Shown: one piece after another, positions 7,789 through 10,917 of the stretch
Layout of the letters: each line of letters starts with the position of its first letter
Position numbering within the stretch: the stretch's first letter is position 1
Assembly: GCA_027459545.1 (NCBI GenBank)
Contig: DAIDID010000012.1
Location: 1 to 10,917, forward strand
From: Candidatus Parcubacteria bacterium
GTDB lineage: Bacteria > Patescibacteriota > Minisyncoccia > Phycocordibacterales > Phycocordibacteraceae
DNA length: 10,917 nt
Direction of reading: 5' to 3'
The notes under the pieces: generated by a model
The model's database searches: none
Seen by the model: only the letters and a program-made list of their open reading frames with translations
Told to the model about the DNA's origin: nothing
Position numbers and translations under genes: made by a program

Positions 7789-8004
7789 ATGGCAGATACA
7801 ACAACTGACGAGCCGGTCACCGGTAGAGTAGAAGAAGTCCTTCCTAATTCTTTATTTAGGGTTCGGATGCCGTCAGGTGAGTTGCTGCTTGCATACCTAG
7901 CCGGAAAGATGCGGTTGCATCGAATACGCGTGTTGGTAGGCGACAACGTAGAGCTTGTGCTCGATCCCTACGGAGGTCGGGCTCGAATTGTTAAACGGTT
8001 TTGA
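7789..8004 (+). CDS. infA: Translation initiation factor IF-1
   Basis: A 71-residue OB-fold factor that binds the ribosomal A site during initiation. The core is recognisable as [47 protein letters not shown] followed by [13 protein letters not shown], matching the family (usual GKMR..IRI..GD.V.VE.SPYD..RGRI..R). The N-terminus [10 protein letters not shown] is acidic and a few residues longer than usual. It is the first gene of the alpha operon and sits about 8 bases from the predicted transcription start. It ends in TGA, the only TGA stop among the genes here, which argues against a UGA-Gly code. In many bacteria secY, adk and map precede infA; here the gene upstream is instead the baseplate J-like membrane protein. 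Confidence 0.95.
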   Translation: MADTTTDEPVTGRVEEVLPNSLFRVRMPSGELLLAYLAGKMRLHRIRVLVGDNVELVLDPYGGRARIVKRF

Positions 8005-8023
8005 AAGGTTATATCATTCTAAA

Positions 8024-8140
8024 ATGAAAGTCCGAGCATCTATAAAAAAACAGCAACCAGGTGATATTTTAGTCCGTCGTCGCGGACGTCTTTACCGTAT
8101 TAACAAAAGCAATCCTCGTCGCAAAGCTCGTCAAGGCTAA
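8024..8140 (+). CDS. rpmJ: Large ribosomal subunit protein bL36, zinc-free form
   Basis: A 38-residue protein, starting MKVRASIKK and ending NPRRKARQG, both diagnostic of L36. The ATG at 8024 is the true start; the open frame extends further upstream only inside infA. The classical protein carries a zinc ribbon of three Cys and one His (C..C..C..H); all four are replaced here, the first region reading [12 protein letters not shown] and the second INKSNPRRK. It is therefore a 'C-minus' paralogue type, normally zinc-independent. It follows infA by 19 bases within the alpha operon. GAAAGG at 8003-8008 is about 15 bases before the ATG, too far for a normal Shine-Dalgarno site. Confidence 0.95.
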   Translation: MKVRASIKKQQPGDILVRRRGRLYRINKSNPRRKARQG

Positions 8141-8161
8141 TCAAACTATTTTAATTTACTT

Positions 8162-8542
8162 ATGCGTATCGCCGGTGTAACACTTCCTGATAATAAGCAG
8201 CTTGCGTATTCTTTGCCTATAATTGTTGGCATTGGTCCTTCAAGAGCACGAGATATACTTAAAAAAGCTAACGTATCAGAGACTAAAAAAGGCTCTGAAC
8301 TTACTCCTGACGAAGAGCAAGCAATTCGAACTCTAGCAGAAGCTTACACAATTGAGGGTGAACTTCGTCGCGAAGTTAGCCAGAATGTAAAAAGACTTAA
8401 AGATATTCGTTCTGTGCGAGGAATGCGCCATGAGCGTCGATTGCCTGTTCGAGGAGGTCGCACTAAAACTAACTCACGCACAGTTCGCGGAAATACACGA
8501 AAGACTATGGGTTCTGGTCGTCGTTCGCTAGAAAAGACATAA
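8162..8542 (+). CDS. rpsM: Small ribosomal subunit protein uS13
   Basis: A 126-residue protein of the 30S head that contacts 16S rRNA, the P-site tRNA and the 50S subunit. It begins MRIAGVTLPDNKQLAYSLPIIVGIGPSRA in family style; residues 15-35 hold the helix-hairpin-helix-like segment with GIGPSRARDIL. The C-terminal RNA-binding tail has RGMRHERRLPVRGGRTKTNSR, and the length is normal. It sits 21 bases after rpmJ and 18 before rpsK. The upstream bases ACTATTTTAATTTACTT contain no Shine-Dalgarno sequence. Confidence 0.97.
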   Translation: MRIAGVTLPDNKQLAYSLPIIVGIGPSRARDILKKANVSETKKGSELTPDEEQAIRTLAEAYTIEGELRREVSQNVKRLKDIRSVRGMRHERRLPVRGGRTKTNSRTVRGNTRKTMGSGRRSLEKT

Positions 8543-8560
8543 TTCTGAAATATATACTAT

Positions 8561-8993
8561 ATGGGAAAGAAACGAATCATTAAAAAATCAGGAAAGGGGC
8601 TTGATCAAGGACGAAAAGAGCGAGCCCTTGGTAAAGCAGTTAAAAAGCGCCTTGAGCGCGGTGTGCTTCATGTCGAAGCTACTTTCAATAATACTAAAGC
8701 AGTCCTTACTGATGACAAGGGTAATGCCATAATGTCTTCTTCTTCTGGTGCGCTAGGCTTTTCAGGTGCAAGAAAGTCAACTCCGTTTGCTGCAGCAAAA
8801 GTAGGTGAGCTTCTTGGAGATCGAGCTGTAGTAATCGGACTTAAAGAAGCAAGTGTGGTAATTCGAGGCGTTGGGCCGGGACGAGTCTGCATTGCGCGCT
8901 TTTGCAGGAAAGGGAATTGCAATTCGAAGCATTAAAGACGCAACACCAGTTCCACACAATGGACCTCGAGCACCCAAGCCGCGACGCGTATAG
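8561..8993 (+). pseudogene. rpsK: Small ribosomal subunit protein uS11, frameshifted
   Basis: Codons 1-108 (8561-8884) encode a normal S11 through GVGPGR, including HVEATFNNT, TDDKGN, SSGALGFSGARKSTPFAAA. The frame then continues as VCIARFCRK and ends at 8935. The conserved C-terminus is in another frame from 8886 to the TAG at 8991-8993: [18 protein letters not shown] then [16 protein letters not shown]. The family reads GRESA here, so the gene is missing two bases of a Glu codon: CGAGTCT where CGAGAGTCT is expected, consistent with loss of one AG from an AGAG run. Restored, it would be 144 residues. S11 is essential and normally single copy, so I favour a sequencing or assembly error over a real null allele. 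No slippery heptamer or obvious stimulatory structure suggests programmed frameshifting. It lies 18 bases after rpsM and 24 before rpsD. Confidence 0.9.
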
Positions 8994-9017
8994 TATTTTA
9001 GTAATTCGAAATTATTT

Positions 9018-9626
9018 ATGAAAACTGGACCAAAATATAAAATAGCAAAGCGACTCGGTGCATCAGTTTTTGAGAAAACACAAACTCAAAAATTTGCTAT
9101 CGCACAAGAGCGAGCTGCAAAAAATAAAAAGCGCGGACGCGGCCCTACTGAGTATGGAAAACAGCTCCTTGAAAAGCAAAAAGTTCGCTTTACGTATGGA
9201 ATTTCAGAAAAACAATTTGGTAACTACATAAAAGAGGCAATGCAAACACACGGTTCTGTTCCGTCAGAAACACTTCACCGACTCCTTGAACTTCGCCTAG
9301 ACAATGTCGTATATCGCCTCGGTCTTGCACCGACGCGACGTGCGGCTCGACAAATGGTTTCTCATGGCCACGTAACTGTAAATGGTACAAAGACGACTAT
9401 TCCGTCTCGTCGAGTACACCTTAAAGATAAAATAGCAGTGCGCGATGGAAGCAAGTCAAAAGTGCCTTTCGAAAACCTCGCAGAGCGCCTTTCTGAACGT
9501 ATGACACCTTCGTGGCTTACGTTTGATGCAAAAGCAATGCAAGGCAATGTGCAAACAGTTCCCACAGTTGAGGCTACTGATACTGCTGGAGATCTTTCCT
9601 CAGTGATATCGTTCTACTCAAGGTAG
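9018..9626 (+). CDS. rpsD: Small ribosomal subunit protein uS4, zinc-free form
   Basis: A 202-residue primary 16S rRNA-binding protein needed early in 30S assembly; in many bacteria it also represses its operon. The N-terminus MKTGPKYKIAKRLGASVF has no cysteines, so it is the type without the zinc knuckle. EKQKVRFTYGISEKQF (52-67) is typical of the N-terminal domain. The S4 RNA-binding domain covers about 88-143 (LLELRLDNVVYRLGLAPTRRAARQMVSHGHVTVNG). It ends SVISFYSR, a variant of the usual ..EFYSR. The start ATG at 9018 has only AT-rich bases before it. It stands between rpsK and rpoA, the standard alpha operon order. Confidence 0.97.
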   Translation: MKTGPKYKIAKRLGASVFEKTQTQKFAIAQERAAKNKKRGRGPTEYGKQLLEKQKVRFTYGISEKQFGNYIKEAMQTHGSVPSETLHRLLELRLDNVVYRLGLAPTRRAARQMVSHGHVTVNGTKTTIPSRRVHLKDKIAVRDGSKSKVPFENLAERLSERMTPSWLTFDAKAMQGNVQTVPTVEATDTAGDLSSVISFYSR

Positions 9627-9684
9627 ACCGAGTCAGTAGATTTCGATTTATTTATTATTGAATTGGTTAATTATTGATTGCGTT

Positions 9685-10650
9685 ATGGAATACCACATCA
9701 CACTTCCCTCAAAGCCTCGAGTTGTATCTGAAGAAGGTATGCTTGGCATTTATGAAATTGATTCTTTGTACCCTGGATACGGGCAAACTCTTGGAAACTC
9801 GCTACGTCGCATTATTTTCTCATCTCTTCCAGGAGCAGCCATTACTTCAGTAAAAATTGAAGATGTGCAGCATGAATTTGCAACCATTGAAGGAATTCGC
9901 GAGTCAGTAATGGAGATACTTTTAAATCTTAAACGAGTACACTTTAACCTACACGGTGATGAGGCTCAAACAATTCGCCTCTCAATAAAGGGTCCTAAGC
10001 AGGTAACTGCTGCAGACTTTCAGCTTCCAAGCCAAGTCGAAATTGCAAATCCCGATCAGCATATTGCAGATATTTCTGGAAAAAATAGTTTTGAGCTAGA
10101 AGCAACAATCGAGCGTGGACTTGGTTATGTTCCTCGAGAAGTTCTTACGAAAGAAAAAGCTGATATCGGCACTATTGCCCTCGATGCTGCGTTTACACCA
10201 ATTCGTCGAGCGAACTATGAAGTTGAAGACATGCGCGTCGGAGATCGTACAGACTTCAATCGTCTTCGAGTAATTATAGAAACAAATGGCACAATTTCTC
10301 CTCGAGAAGCACTTGAGCGGTCAATAGAAATTATGATTCATCAGCTAAAAGCAGTGGTCGGTTTTCAAGAAGAAGCAGAAATACCTTCAACTCGAACGAC
10401 CAAAGCATCAACAGAAGCACAAAGCTCTGGCGACTCAGGAGATACAAAAGATGCCGCAAAAATGAAAATCGAGGACCTCGAACTTTCTAGTCGCACAACT
10501 ACAGCACTTTCAGAAGCAGGTATTCGCTCTGTAGCTGGTTTAACTCGAAAAACAGCAGCAAACCTCAAAGAACTCGATGGTGTGGGAGATAAGGCAATTA
10601 CTGAAATTTCTGAAGCACTTGAGCGCCTCGGCCTTTCTCTTAAGGACTAA
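9685..10650 (+). CDS. rpoA: RNA polymerase alpha subunit
   Basis: A 321-residue subunit whose dimer nucleates RNA polymerase assembly. The N-terminal domain (1 to about 235) shows GYGQTLGNSLRRIIFSSLPGAAI, the VKIEDVQHEF and ERGLGYV segments, and DFNRLRVIIETNGTISPREAL. A Ser/Thr/Asp-rich linker (about 240-260) joins the C-terminal helix-hairpin-helix domain (about 262-321). In that domain R270 and K303 match E. coli R265 and K298, but T273 and A304 stand at the positions of N268 and S299, which help bind UP-element DNA. The ATG at 9685 (MEYHITLPSKP) is preferred over an upstream in-frame TTG at 9658, whose first nine residues are unlike the family. There are no cysteines. It follows rpsD by 58 bases. 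Confidence 0.97.
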   Translation: MEYHITLPSKPRVVSEEGMLGIYEIDSLYPGYGQTLGNSLRRIIFSSLPGAAITSVKIEDVQHEFATIEGIRESVMEILLNLKRVHFNLHGDEAQTIRLSIKGPKQVTAADFQLPSQVEIANPDQHIADISGKNSFELEATIERGLGYVPREVLTKEKADIGTIALDAAFTPIRRANYEVEDMRVGDRTDFNRLRVIIETNGTISPREALERSIEIMIHQLKAVVGFQEEAEIPSTRTTKASTEAQSSGDSGDTKDAAKMKIEDLELSSRTTTALSEAGIRSVAGLTRKTAANLKELDGVGDKAITEISEALERLGLSLKD

Positions 10651-10653
10651 GCA

Positions 10654-10669
10654 TTGACGTGACTATAGT
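10654..10669 (+). promoter_or_regulatory. Possible weak promoter elements before rplQ
   Basis: TTGACG (10654-10659) and TATAGT (10664-10669) look like -35 and -10 boxes but lie only 4 bases apart, so they cannot serve as a pair. TATAGT alone would start transcription near 10676. The 9-mer GCATTGACG (10651-10659) also occurs at the infA promoter (7743-7751). Confidence 0.2.
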
Positions 10670-10694
10670 AAAAAGGTAAGGTAAATCAACAGAT

Positions 10695-10793
10695 ATGAGA
10701 CATCAGCACAAAGGACGTACGTTTGGAAGACCAAAGAATCAGCGCGACGCGCTGCTCCGGTCTCTTGCGCGATCACTTATTTTGCATGAGACC
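10695..10793 (+). CDS. rplQ: Large ribosomal subunit protein bL17, 3' truncated at junction
   Basis: The first about 32 residues are L17: MRHQHKGRTFGRPKNQRDAL then LRSLARSLILHE, matching the family (MRH...GR...R......R.......SL..HE). The following family residues (about I.TT..KAKELR) are missing; instead the frame enters GC-rich sequence, reads ARRRRPCRSP and stops at a TGA (10824-10826). The break falls near 10791-10797. L17 is the last gene of the alpha operon, so gene and position agree, and the intact gene presumably continues in the real genome. An AAGG at 10673-10676 and another at 10678-10681 (AAGG) are the nearest thing to a Shine-Dalgarno sequence in the operon, though 13 or more bases from the ATG. 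Confidence 0.88.
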
Positions 10794-10833
10794 GCCCGCC
10801 GACGGCGCCCATGCCGATCACCGTGACCCGCAA
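10792..10833 (-). CDS. Start of a Rossmann-fold NAD(P)-binding protein (fragment)
   Basis: Read on the minus strand from a TTG at 10833-10831, the frame gives MRVTVIGMGAVGGR, a beta strand followed by GxGxxGG, the dinucleotide-binding loop of dehydrogenases and reductases such as ketopantoate or UDP-sugar dehydrogenase families. AGAAGG lies 6 bases before the TTG. Beyond about 10792 the frame enters CPR sequence and soon stops, so only 14 residues survive. The family cannot be named from this. Confidence 0.5.
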
Positions 10834-10843
10834 CGCCGGCCTT

Positions 10844-10917
10844 CTAGTCGTCCATCTCGTCCACCGGCAGCTCCCGCCAGCCACCCCGCTGAGGCGGCAC
10901 ACCGCCGGTACCGCGGA
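10844..10917 (-). CDS. C-terminal end of an unidentified high-GC gene (fragment)
   Basis: On the minus strand, the frame ending in TAG at 10846-10844 is open to the window end and reads RGTGGVPPQRGGWRELPVDE then MDD. The stop is 10 bases before the TTG of the next fragment, a normal operon spacing. With only 23 residues no family can be recognised; coding status is inferred from context and codon GC bias. Confidence 0.4.
   Translation of the reverse strand, partial: RGTGGVPPQRGGWRELPVDEMDD

Larger units (their letters stand above)
10791..10917. other. GC-rich segment of foreign origin (chimeric join)
   Basis: The last roughly 125 bases switch abruptly from the AT-rich style of the window to about 70 percent G+C by eye. 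The switch occurs inside rplQ. The segment has its own coding logic on the opposite strand, with a stop, a purine-rich AGAAGG and a start in sequence. This fits a fragment of a high-GC genome such as an actinobacterium joined to the end of the contig. Confidence 0.85.

Noticed and set aside
8870-8935. Programmed ribosomal frameshift in rpsK
   Set aside because: No slippery heptamer or clear downstream structure is visible, and the missing AG explains the shift simply.
9652-9680. Near-repeat ATTATTGAATTG / ATTATTGATTG before rpoA
   Set aside because: It is short, imperfect and in AT-rich sequence; probably chance.
9658-9684. TTG start for rpoA
   Set aside because: The nine extra residues are unlike alpha subunits, and MEYHITLPSKP from the ATG at 9685 fits.

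Overview
The window comes from an AT-rich bacterium of the Candidate Phyla Radiation (Patescibacteria), most likely a parcubacterium. The evidence is the compact all-plus-strand layout, an alanyl-tRNA synthetase cut short after its editing domain, a ribosomal alpha operon with zinc-free L36 and S4, and a degenerate PilM/FtsA-like protein paired with a membrane-anchored 'baseplate J-like' surface protein. This placement is recalled family knowledge, not a tree. TGA ends infA, so the code looks like standard table 11 rather than a UGA-Gly code.

Layout. (1) 2-658: uracil-DNA glycosylase ung, missing its 5' end. (2) 702-3293: two adjacent M16 peptidase-family genes, the first with the zinc site (HLLEH), the second without it but with the R/Y substrate-binding pair. 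This looks like a heterodimeric protease. (3) 3314-5248: a short alaS. (4) 5273-7719: a soluble PilM/FtsA-fold protein followed by a single-pass membrane protein with a baseplate-J-like region. (5) 7789 to about 10793: the alpha operon infA-rpmJ-rpsM-rpsK-rpsD-rpoA-rplQ behind its own promoter. rpsK carries a frameshift near 8885. (6) About 10791-10917: a very GC-rich segment that breaks off rplQ and reads as parts of two minus-strand genes from a different, high-GC genome. It is most simply a chimeric join.

How the parts work together. Regions 5 and 3 are translation and transcription core (initiation factor, ribosomal proteins, RNA polymerase alpha, tRNA charging). Region 1 is base-excision repair. 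Region 2 is protein or peptide turnover. Region 4 is probably cell surface or envelope.

A recurring feature is the near absence of Shine-Dalgarno sequences. Several transcription units instead have a -10 hexamer ending 6 bases before the ATG, as expected for leaderless mRNAs. No convincing intrinsic terminator, tRNA, rRNA, CRISPR array or insertion sequence was seen. No gene-free stretch exceeds 300 bases; the largest gap between genes is about 70 bases.
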